5,847 bases of DNA, taken from Puniceicoccales bacterium. Lineage in GTDB: Bacteria; Verrucomicrobiota; Verrucomicrobiia; Opitutales; Oceanipulchritudinaceae. The translations under genes were made by a program, and so were the position numbers. Below are positions 1 to 5,847 of the stretch, piece by piece; positions within the stretch are counted from its first letter, which is position 1; each line of letters begins with the position of its first letter. Where the stretch lies: the NCBI GenBank assembly GCA_030595525.1, contig JAUVDD010000115.1:1-5847 (forward strand). Reading direction: 5' to 3'. The notes below the pieces were generated by a model. It worked only from the letters and a program-made list of their open reading frames with translations. It had not been told where the DNA came from and made no database searches.

Positions 1-979
1 ACAGTTCATTGATCCCAAACATATTATGCTGTCCCAGATGATGACCATGGTCACTGGTGAAGAGCACCACGGTATCATCCGTGTGCCCCAACCGGTCGAG
101 ATCATCGAGCAGCTTGCCGAACACATCATCCGCCAGGCTCAGCAATCCCAGATGGGCCGCCCAAGCTTTGCGGTGATCCGCTTCCGTCGCGTCCTTGCTG
201 AGTTGACGGGCCACGGCATACTGCCGGTTGGCGGGCTCCCCCTCGGCGGGGACGCCTACATTGGCGGGACGATCGATCGTGTCCGGATCATACATCCCGG
301 CGTATGGTTCAGGGACCATGAGCGGTGGATGAGGCGAAGGTATGGAAAAAAAGGCGGCAAACGGAGCATCCACTTCTGTCTGTTCTTCCAGCCAATTCCG
401 CATTCGCCGGTAAAAATAGAAATCGCGAAAATTCTCCAGATCGCCCTCCCATCGTCCGGTCGCCGGATAAGAGTACCGGCTAGTTACCGGACTCGAAGGC
501 AGGACCTCCTCAACTTCCTTGTAGTAGTGACTGAGAAAGTCCTCTTCACTGTGTTCAAAACCTGAGTGTTCGGGGAGATTCCTTTCCTTCAACCAGGCAG
601 CATAATCTCGTTTATCAGCCCATTCACACTGCTGGTGCTGGGCTTGTGGACTCGGTTGGGTCAGGATGTCGTTCTTCCCGATGTAGGCGATGCGGTAGCC
701 AGCCTCTTCAAGTTGCCGAGTGACCAGATCTTGTTGCCGCGCCTCCTTGCCACTGAAATCATTAATGGAAAGCCCCTTGGTCGGGTATTGACCCGTCGCC
801 ATGGCCGTACGGGCCGGCAGGCACAGGGGAGCCGTTGTGTAGGCGCGTCGGAATACTGAAGAATTTTCGGCGAAACGGTTCAACTGGGGCATCACTTCGC
901 GTCCACATTGAACCATACCGAGAGAATCGGCACGCTGGTGGTCTGTGATGACAACAATTAGGTTTGGCTGTTTACTCAT
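1..979 (-). CDS. Sulfatase (formylglycine-dependent, alkaline-phosphatase superfamily), C-terminus cut off by window edge
   Basis: Hydrolyses a sulfate ester, most likely on a sugar given its neighbours. The 326 residues visible are the N-terminal catalytic part of a family that usually runs to about 450-550 residues; the reading frame is open to the left edge. Seen in the translation: an N-terminal strand and metal motif VVITDHQRAD (D13, H14); the CLPAR formylglycine signature (C53, P55, R57), in which Cys is oxidised to the catalytic aldehyde; GKND at 101-104; SPHPP with H217; and the second metal motif TSDHGHHLGQH (D310, H311). There is no signal peptide: the protein starts seven residues before the first core strand, which suggests a cytoplasmic enzyme. 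The ATG overlaps the symporter stop codon (ATGA, 976-979) and has no clear Shine-Dalgarno sequence, so translation is probably coupled. Oddities: the usual GKWH His is Asp (D104), and the usual Lys after the LGxH motif is Ile (I323). Family assignment is firm; the substrate is unknown. Confidence 0.95.
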   Translation of the reverse strand, partial: MSKQPNLIVVITDHQRADSLGMVQCGREVMPQLNRFAENSSVFRRAYTTAPLCLPARTAMATGQYPTKGLSINDFSGKEARQQDLVTRQLEEAGYRIAYIGKNDILTQPSPQAQHQQCEWADKRDYAAWLKERNLPEHSGFEHSEEDFLSHYYKEVEEVLPSSPVTSRYSYPATGRWEGDLENFRDFYFYRRMRNWLEEQTEVDAPFAAFFSIPSPHPPLMVPEPYAGMYDPDTIDRPANVGVPAEGEPANRQYAVARQLSKDATEADHRKAWAAHLGLLSLADDVFGKLLDDLDRLGHTDDTVVLFTSDHGHHLGQHNMFGINEL

Positions 980-2820
980 GATGGATCCGGAGGGGATTGA
1001 GTCCTCTTATGATTATTCGTGAAACGCCCCATGAAGAGGAATAGTCCGCCGAGGCTAAAGATGCCACCTCCAATCAGGAGAATACCGATGCGTCCCTGGA
1101 AGGCCCAGGGATTGTCGACGAGCATCAGGAGCAGGACACCAGATCCGATAATCATCAGGAAGCTACCGATGATGGTGAGCTGCTGGGCATCGTTGGCATC
1201 CCCCACTTCTTCTTCGAAATTGATCGGGGTCCGCATCGTTTTGAAGAAGGTTTCCACTTTATCCCGGTAAGCAGCATCAGTCCTTTTCCAGAAGAGAAGG
1301 GACAGGAGGAAGGTGGACACACTGACGGTACCATTGAGGAAGACAATTGTTTGTAAATTCCATGACTCAGCCAGGAAAGGCAACCATTCGGCAAGCCATG
1401 GAGCACGACCCGACAGGGCTGCACAGGTCGAAGGAACCGCCGTGGCGGCGATGCTGAAGAGAGCGGCCCAGCTCGGTACACGCTTGATCAAGAGCGCCAT
1501 CAACATCGGAACAGCCATCGGCATGCCAAGGATTGCGCCAACCTCCAAAAGAAAATCAAAGACCCCCTTCCCTTCCTGTTGCGAAAGGTAGAGGGCGATC
1601 AGGATAATGCACCCGCCCAGGAGAAGGGTCCAAACCTGGCCCAATCTCATCAGGGCCTTCCCCTTCAAGGCAGTGAATCCGGTCATACGGCAGACCTGCG
1701 GATAGATGTTGATCGTAAAGACTGCCGCGTTGCGGTTCAGTCCTGTGTCGAGATTTGACATCGTGGCTGCCAGCATGGCCACCGCCATCAGTCCGGACAT
1801 GCCCGCAGGAAGTAGATTCATCGCAGCCACCGCATAAGCCGATTCAGCCGGATTCGCCAGGTCCATTGACATGACTTCCGATTCATATAACAGACGCGCA
1901 ACAATCGGCGGAATGAACCAGACGAGAAGCCCCATTGAAGAGAGCACGCAATCCAACACGGCGGCTTTGCGTGCCTCCCGGCCATCCTTGACCGCAAAAT
2001 AGCGAACGGAGGTAATCAGGGACAACTGGCCGGGAACATTTTTCATCAGCATGGCTATGGCCCATGCCCAGGTGAAATCCGACAAGCGACCTGCGAACTG
2101 GTCCGTGTTGAACATTTGAAAATCTGGCGCCAACCCCTTCTCCTCGATCATTTGAAACATTGAGGCCAGGCCACCAATCTCATTCAGGCTAAGTGCACAA
2201 ACAAAGAGCGTGACCGGAACAAGAATGAGTCCCTGGATGAAGTCTGTACCCATGACCGCCCAACTACCTCCGAAGATTGAGTACGTCATCACCACCAGAC
2301 CGATGAAGATGATCACTATATGGATCTCAAATCCGAAAATCGCTGAACTGAATATGGCCAATCCATAGAGTTGGATGGAGGACACCAACAGGTTATTGAG
2401 TATCCCAAAATAACTGTAGAACTGCTCAGTCGCCCCACCAAAGCGGCGGCGCAGGACTTCCGGTGCGGTTACGGCCCGGATCTGCCGGAACTTGTCAGCG
2501 AAAAAGAGCGCCGTTATGGCAGCCACCATCGGGGCAATCATGAATATGACCATGACACTCCAGCCGGCAACAAAAGCCACTCCTGCCGCACCGGTGAAGG
2601 TCCACGCCGTGAAATTTGCCACAAAGGCACTGGATCCGACCAACCACCAACTCCCCCGGCAACCATTCCTGAAATAGTCATCCACGTTCTGGTTGAGTCG
2701 CCGGAAGACAAAAGCCAACCCGATCAGGACCCCCAGATAGAGGGCTATGACCACGAATTCAATGGAATGGGACTCACTCAAGGCACCCAATGATCTGCCA
2801 AGAAGGCGAACCAGGGACAA
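976..2820 (-). CDS. Sodium:solute symporter (SSS/SSF family) with C-terminal extension
   Basis: Inner-membrane Na+-coupled transporter of the LeuT-fold SSS family, which carries sugars, sialic acid, amino acids and similar solutes; here probably a sugar or uronate product of the neighbouring enzymes. The 614 residues are strongly hydrophobic with about 13-15 predicted membrane segments. Family marks: a first helix at about 20-40; the region from FRNGCRGSWW through FTAWTFTGAAG (51-80); GGSWAVMGTDFIQG (184-197); and MSNLDTGLNRNAAVFTINIY (354-373), the helix that in characterised members supplies Ser/Thr ligands for sodium. After the core there is an acidic soluble linker (about 530-548, INFEEEVGDAND) and two further helices (about 549-568 and 577-597). 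The start is uncertain: the frame has no early ATG, so TTG at 2820 is chosen, with TTG at 2790 or 2781 also possible. No good ribosome-binding site is visible. It lies 46 bp after the GNAT gene and overlaps the sulfatase by 4 bp. The substrate cannot be read from sequence. Confidence 0.96.
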   Translation of the reverse strand: MSLVRLLGRSLGALSESHSIEFVVIALYLGVLIGLAFVFRRLNQNVDDYFRNGCRGSWWLVGSSAFVANFTAWTFTGAAGVAFVAGWSVMVIFMIAPMVAAITALFFADKFRQIRAVTAPEVLRRRFGGATEQFYSYFGILNNLLVSSIQLYGLAIFSSAIFGFEIHIVIIFIGLVVMTYSIFGGSWAVMGTDFIQGLILVPVTLFVCALSLNEIGGLASMFQMIEEKGLAPDFQMFNTDQFAGRLSDFTWAWAIAMLMKNVPGQLSLITSVRYFAVKDGREARKAAVLDCVLSSMGLLVWFIPPIVARLLYESEVMSMDLANPAESAYAVAAMNLLPAGMSGLMAVAMLAATMSNLDTGLNRNAAVFTINIYPQVCRMTGFTALKGKALMRLGQVWTLLLGGCIILIALYLSQQEGKGVFDFLLEVGAILGMPMAVPMLMALLIKRVPSWAALFSIAATAVPSTCAALSGRAPWLAEWLPFLAESWNLQTIVFLNGTVSVSTFLLSLLFWKRTDAAYRDKVETFFKTMRTPINFEEEVGDANDAQQLTIIGSFLMIIGSGVLLLMLVDNPWAFQGRIGILLIGGGIFSLGGLFLFMGRFTNNHKRTQSPPDPS

Positions 2821-2866
2821 GTAACAATTGCTTTTACGGAAAGATTCCGAATAACCGGCAGGTCTA
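2821..2866. other. 46-bp spacer between GNAT and symporter genes, with small inverted repeat
   Basis: The only gap inside the leftward gene set. It contains a perfect 5-bp inverted repeat, CGGAA/TTCCG (2837-2849, 3-nt loop), placed 17-29 nt upstream of the TTG start at 2820. Read on the minus strand the repeat is followed by TAAAAGCAATTG, with no T-run, so it is not a convincing terminator. The symporter frame stays open through most of the gap, back to a TAG at 2872-2874, but I see no ATG there. The spacing is compatible with one transcript covering all three leftward genes, though a separate symporter promoter cannot be excluded. Confidence 0.4.
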
Positions 2867-3766
2867 TCAGCCTAACTCAGGTCCTGCTGCGAGGAATAGA
2901 GAGGGGGGATCGCCTGGTGCGCTCGCGGCCGCGTGAATCATCCGGAAAAAGGGCCGCTCAAGAGTCCAGGTCACGGGGTTATCCGTCTCCAGATGCGGTT
3001 GATTCTCGGTGAAAGCATCCACATAAACGGGGCTGCCAGCTTTTCCAAGGGCTGTCCTCAGCAGTCGTCCTGCCGATACCGGATTACTGGCCACCAGGGG
3101 GCCTAATTGAGTGGCGCGGTCGCCATCCCGGCCCATGATGTAACCGGATATAATTCCTCCGAGAGTTTCCTCCAGAAACGCTAAATCCGGCCTGTTGGTA
3201 CACAAGTATCGGAGCATTTCCTTCCGCTCAATCCCCGCCTGTGTCCGGTCCCAATTGGCCAGGGCTTCAAGGTCTTCCTGTTCCACGGACCGGATTTTCG
3301 ATCCATCGGTCACCGGTTCCTCAAGCCCCGGATTTCCAGGTTTTAAAAGCCACCGCCCAAGCTGGGTCGCAGCCTTAAAGCCAAGGGACCGATAAACCTT
3401 CTCACCCTCCGGGGTCGCATCAAGGGCGGGCACAAGTCCGCTTTGCCGAAGGTGTTCGATTCCAATGTGCATCAAGCGACTGGCAAGTCCTCGCCTGCGC
3501 CAGTCGGGATCTGTCAGGACCATGCTGATCCAACCGTACTCGGGTCCAACCGGAAGAGTAACCATCGTGGCAATCCATAAGCCCTCGGCCGTTTGAAATC
3601 CGGATCCCTTTCCATGCCGAAGCAGATAGTCCCAATCCTGATGCGTCTGATTCCAGCCTGCAAGGTGAGACAGGCGGAGACCATCATCTGCCTCATCCAC
3701 GGTCATGTCACGAAGCTGAAGACCAGCGACATTTCCAAGGTGAGGATCAGGGTGATCGAGACTCAT
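2867..3766 (-). CDS. Two-domain GNAT-family N-acetyltransferase
   Basis: Predicted cytoplasmic acetyl-CoA-dependent acetyltransferase of 299 residues. The N-terminal GNAT fold (about 15-140) has a clear motif A, VLTDPDWRRRGLASRLM (83-99), whose RRRGLA segment is the pyrophosphate-binding loop, followed by the late motif YRSLGF (125-130). The second half (about 157-299) resembles the C-terminal acetyltransferase-like domain seen in YitH-type GNAT proteins (Pfam Acetyltransf_18, recalled and not searched); its most telling stretch is SGYIMGRDGDRATQLGPLVA (207-226), with RPFFRMIH (271-278) near the end. The start is ATG at 3766, with only a weak purine stretch (GAGAG) upstream. It is the first gene of the leftward set and is divergent from the heparinase-like gene. 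Members of this type are mostly uncharacterised, so the acceptor is unknown. An amino sugar, amine or antibiotic are all possible, and its link to carbohydrate use rests on position alone. Confidence 0.9.
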   Translation of the reverse strand: MSLDHPDPHLGNVAGLQLRDMTVDEADDGLRLSHLAGWNQTHQDWDYLLRHGKGSGFQTAEGLWIATMVTLPVGPEYGWISMVLTDPDWRRRGLASRLMHIGIEHLRQSGLVPALDATPEGEKVYRSLGFKAATQLGRWLLKPGNPGLEEPVTDGSKIRSVEQEDLEALANWDRTQAGIERKEMLRYLCTNRPDLAFLEETLGGIISGYIMGRDGDRATQLGPLVASNPVSAGRLLRTALGKAGSPVYVDAFTENQPHLETDNPVTWTLERPFFRMIHAAASAPGDPPSLFLAAGPELG

Positions 3767-3794
3767 TGTCCCAATCTCTCGGCTTTACTGAAAA

Positions 3795-3820
3795 CCGGCA
3801 AATACATTCTCTTTGGCCGG
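3795..3820. repeat. Imperfect inverted repeat, possible operator or leader hairpin
   Basis: CCGGCAAA (3795-3802) and TTTGGCCGG (3812-3820) are reverse complements apart from one extra C, separated by 9 nt. The central position in the divergent gap suits an operator serving both directions. In RNA it could also form a bulged stem. No U-run follows, so it is not a terminator. Function is inference from symmetry and position. Confidence 0.35.
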
Positions 3821-3861
3821 ATCCCTGTGCAAATTCGGGACGAACACCTAATAACCCTTTT

Positions 3862-3868
3862 AAAAGGA
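3862..3868 (+). promoter_or_regulatory. Ribosome-binding site for the heparinase-like gene
   Basis: AAAAGGA ends 6 nt before the ATG at 3875, a good Shine-Dalgarno match and spacing. It is the clearest ribosome-binding site in the window and supports this start. Most of it forms the right arm of the palindrome CCTTTTAAAAGG (3856-3867), so the site could in principle be paired in the mRNA. Confidence 0.7.
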
Positions 3869-3874
3869 CATCCC

Positions 3875-5847
3875 ATGCATCGACGACACGCCCTAAAAGC
3901 CCTCTCCACCATCTGCGCGTCCAGCCTTGTCCTGCACCGCCTTCCAGGACGATCCGCAAGCAGCTCCAACGGCGAATTGACCTACGGGCTCCTGTTCGAT
4001 GAAGCTGACTTGGATCGGATTCGCGACAATTTCCACAACGACCCGCTCTTTACTGATTTCCGGAAGCAACTGACAGGCTTCGACAAGGAGGCCGAGTACA
4101 GCTTTATCAAAAAGGAACTGCGATACAACGACCAGCTATACGATATCGGTCGGTTGGGCAGCACGGCGGAATCGATGGCCTTCCTTTACCTCATGACTGG
4201 TGACGAGGAGGCCGCGAAATTGGCCAAGCAGGCCATCCGTGAAATCATGAAATTCAAGCGCTGGGATTTCTTCCTGGACGGTGACAAAAGCATCGCGGTG
4301 CAGCGGGGCTCCAGTTCGACTGTCGCTGTCTCCCTGACTGCTGATTTCTTGGGAAGCCTGGTATCCGAAAAGGAACGCCGGGAGTGGTTCCGCATCATGG
4401 GTGAGCGGGGTTGTGAAGCCTGCTACCGGTGCCTCTATGGCATCCGTCATCCACAGGAAGTTGTCGGTTGGAGATTTGATCCGGAGAGCACATTTCTTGA
4501 ACATCGTCCCACTGCGCTGAACGACATGAACCGGCGGCCGGAGATTACCAGTGACACCAATCTGCGGGCCGTCCCAGCCTCCGCCTTGGTCATTGGCGCC
4601 GTTGCCTATCAACTGGAGATGGGAGAAAGTCCGCTGACTCAGCGATGGCTGGAAATGGGCACGTTCAGCACGGACGTCTTCGGCTCGATATTTCAGCCCG
4701 ATGGTTCCTACCATGAGGAGGTCAATTATGGGCACTACACCGCACAACATTTACAGCAAGCCGTCGTCTCACTGGCCCGCCATACAAAGGAAGCGTCAGA
4801 AGACTTGATTAACTGGGACGGCTACATGGAATTCATCCTCAACATGTCCATGCCAACGCATCTCGCTCCGTATGGCATCGTGAACTTTGGAGACAGTGGC
4901 CGACATCCGACAAGCACACGCCCGTTCACTCAATCTTCACTTCCATTCTGGATCGCCTCCGTTAACCGTAATTCACTTGCCCAGTGGTATGCGCAGATCC
5001 TTGGCGGTGCGCATAATTTCTGGTCCGTCATCTGGCATGATTCCCGCGTAAAGGCACAACCACCAGCACCGGGTCCTCGACTCTGGGTTTCCGATCTCGA
5101 CCGCGTTGTTGCCCGGACTGGTTTCGGTGTGGACGACCTGGTCGTGGCCATGCGAAGTGGTCCCCCAGCCAATCATGAGCATGCGGATCGCAACAGCATC
5201 ATTGTCAAATGCTACGGGGAGCAACTCGTCACGGATCCGCTTCGCCCGCCCTATGGTTTTGCTGATCCCTCATGGAGATTGAGGCTGACCGAAGGACACA
5301 GTGCCATCCTCGTTGATGGCCGTGGACATGAGCATCACAATGGCGTGGAGGGAACCAATCCGTCGCGATCATTCGCCCGCATCACTCATCAGGAATCCAC
5401 ATCTCGGCACGCCCAGTGGACCAGCGACGCTACCCAGCCTTACCGTCTGGCTGACATTGACGTCAAGGAGGTCATTCGTACCGTGATTGTCCTCTACGAA
5501 GAACCAGCCGTTGTTATAGTGGACCGGCTCAGCAAATGGACGAATCCATCATCCTTCACCGCCCGCTTCTTCGGATACAATCTGGACGGAGAAGTGGTTC
5601 AGAAAATCCTGCCGGATGGCTTTATTGTTCGACGGCCTCACGCGGTTTTGCGGGCCACGACCTTTGCCTCCGTTGGTATGAACCGTCTAAAGGGAAACCT
5701 TGATATCGCTCCCGAAAACGCAACGGCCCATCCCTACATCGATGTCGCTACAGCACCCGCAATGGAGACCCTCCTGGTCACCGTCCTCAGCCCGGGTCGC
5801 AAAATGTCCGATATACAATCCGCAAACATGACGCCGCGAACAAACAG
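3875..5847 (+). CDS. Heparinase II/III-family protein (polysaccharide lyase-like), Tat signal, C-terminus cut off by window edge
   Basis: Probable exported enzyme cleaving an acidic polysaccharide by beta-elimination, as characterised members do on heparin/heparan sulfate or alginate. The visible 657 residues are open to the right edge with no stop. The N-terminus MHRRHALKAL carries twin arginines (R3, R4) in an RRxALK context, then a hydrophobic stretch and a likely cleavage region near RSASS, so Tat export is likely. An alpha-helical toroid fills about 35-380, including SDTNLRAVPAS (226-236) and PDGSYHEEVNYGHY (275-288), where Y285 is the candidate catalytic Tyr. The heparinase II/III beta-domain follows, with NHEHADRNS (433-441; H434, H436, D438) and VDGRGHEHHNG (480-490; D481, H485). 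Recalled heparinase II spacing (Y257, H406, H408, D460, H464) fits Y285, H434, H436, D481 and H485, implying an intact metal site. The heparinase II His202 position appears to be Leu/Arg (L230/R231). The ATG is supported by an AAAAGGA ribosome-binding site. It is divergent from the symporter-sulfatase set; the exact substrate and polysaccharide lyase family are unknown. Confidence 0.93.
   Translation, partial: MHRRHALKALSTICASSLVLHRLPGRSASSSNGELTYGLLFDEADLDRIRDNFHNDPLFTDFRKQLTGFDKEAEYSFIKKELRYNDQLYDIGRLGSTAESMAFLYLMTGDEEAAKLAKQAIREIMKFKRWDFFLDGDKSIAVQRGSSSTVAVSLTADFLGSLVSEKERREWFRIMGERGCEACYRCLYGIRHPQEVVGWRFDPESTFLEHRPTALNDMNRRPEITSDTNLRAVPASALVIGAVAYQLEMGESPLTQRWLEMGTFSTDVFGSIFQPDGSYHEEVNYGHYTAQHLQQAVVSLARHTKEASEDLINWDGYMEFILNMSMPTHLAPYGIVNFGDSGRHPTSTRPFTQSSLPFWIASVNRNSLAQWYAQILGGAHNFWSVIWHDSRVKAQPPAPGPRLWVSDLDRVVARTGFGVDDLVVAMRSGPPANHEHADRNSIIVKCYGEQLVTDPLRPPYGFADPSWRLRLTEGHSAILVDGRGHEHHNGVEGTNPSRSFARITHQESTSRHAQWTSDATQPYRLADIDVKEVIRTVIVLYEEPAVVIVDRLSKWTNPSSFTARFFGYNLDGEVVQKILPDGFIVRRPHAVLRATTFASVGMNRLKGNLDIAPENATAHPYIDVATAPAMETLLVTVLSPGRKMSDIQSANMTPRTN

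Larger units (their letters stand above)
3767..3874. promoter_or_regulatory. Divergent intergenic control region
   Basis: This 108-bp gap separates the start codons of the leftward GNAT-symporter-sulfatase set and the rightward heparinase-like gene, so promoters for both directions should lie here or just inside the flanking genes. I found no convincing sigma-70 pair: the best + strand elements, TTTACT (3784-3789) and TACATT (3803-3808), are only 13 bp apart. Two symmetric elements are present: an imperfect inverted repeat (3795-3820) and a perfect 12-bp palindrome (3856-3867). Either could be a regulator site, but no transcription factor gene is in view. Confidence 0.55.

Noticed and set aside
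26..859. Two + strand open frames (179 and 97 codons)
   Set aside because: They lie antisense to the sulfatase, whose minus-strand frame carries all the family motifs. Their translations are low-complexity and show no recognisable domain.
2371..2793. + strand open frame of 140 codons
   Set aside because: Antisense to the N-terminal part of the symporter. The translation is hydrophilic and unlike any family I know, and the symporter frame explains the region.
2837..2849. CGGAA/TTCCG hairpin as a terminator after the GNAT gene
   Set aside because: The stem is only 5 bp and no T-run follows on the minus strand. It also sits just before the next same-strand gene.
3784..3808. TTTACT and TACATT as a sigma-70 promoter for the + strand gene
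   Set aside because: Spacing is 13 bp rather than about 17, and both hexamers are imperfect.
3747..4002. Small open frames on both strands across the divergent gap
   Set aside because: They overlap both flanking starts in the wrong frames, have unnatural compositions, and would occupy the only space available for promoters.
4136..4750. Minus-strand open frame of 204 codons
   Set aside because: Antisense to the heparinase-like gene, whose frame is continuous and carries conserved motifs here. The antisense product has no recognisable features.
1..5847. CRISPR array, tRNA or rRNA, insertion sequence, phage or defence genes
   Set aside because: No repeated spacer pattern, no cloverleaf or rRNA-like stretch, no transposase motifs or terminal repeats. 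The four coding genes fill nearly all of the window.

Overview
The window looks like a carbohydrate-degradation locus from a free-living bacterium of the PVC group. It holds four protein genes and almost no non-coding DNA. My best guess is Verrucomicrobiota (Opitutia/Puniceicoccales-like), with Planctomycetota, Lentisphaerota or Kiritimatiellota as alternatives. The reasons are GC content in the mid-50s by eye, weak or absent Shine-Dalgarno sequences for three of the four genes, and the combination of a formylglycine sulfatase, an SSS-family symporter with a C-terminal extension, and a Tat-exported heparinase II/III-like enzyme. This placement is inference; no marker gene is present.

Layout. 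Three genes run leftward from a divergent control region of about 108 bp (3767-3874): a two-domain GNAT acetyltransferase (3766-2867), a sodium:solute symporter (2820-976), and a sulfatase (979-1) that runs off the left edge. Symporter and sulfatase overlap by 4 bp (ATGA), so they are almost certainly co-transcribed and translationally coupled. A heparinase II/III-family protein starts at 3875 on the + strand and runs off the right edge. Both edge genes are truncated only by the window; neither shows a frameshift or internal stop.

How the genes may work together. The heparinase-like enzyme has a twin-arginine signal and should act outside the cytoplasm, cleaving an acidic and possibly sulfated polysaccharide. 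The symporter could then import a small product. The sulfatase begins directly at its catalytic domain with no visible signal peptide, so it may desulfate the product inside the cell. The GNAT protein has no obvious role in this route.

Points of interest. The sulfatase keeps the formylglycine and metal motifs but departs from the usual residues at two sulfate-binding positions. The heparinase-like protein keeps the Tyr, His and metal-site residues but lacks the histidine usually found in the N-terminal part of the active site. I saw no mobile element, CRISPR array, RNA gene or obviously novel multi-gene system.
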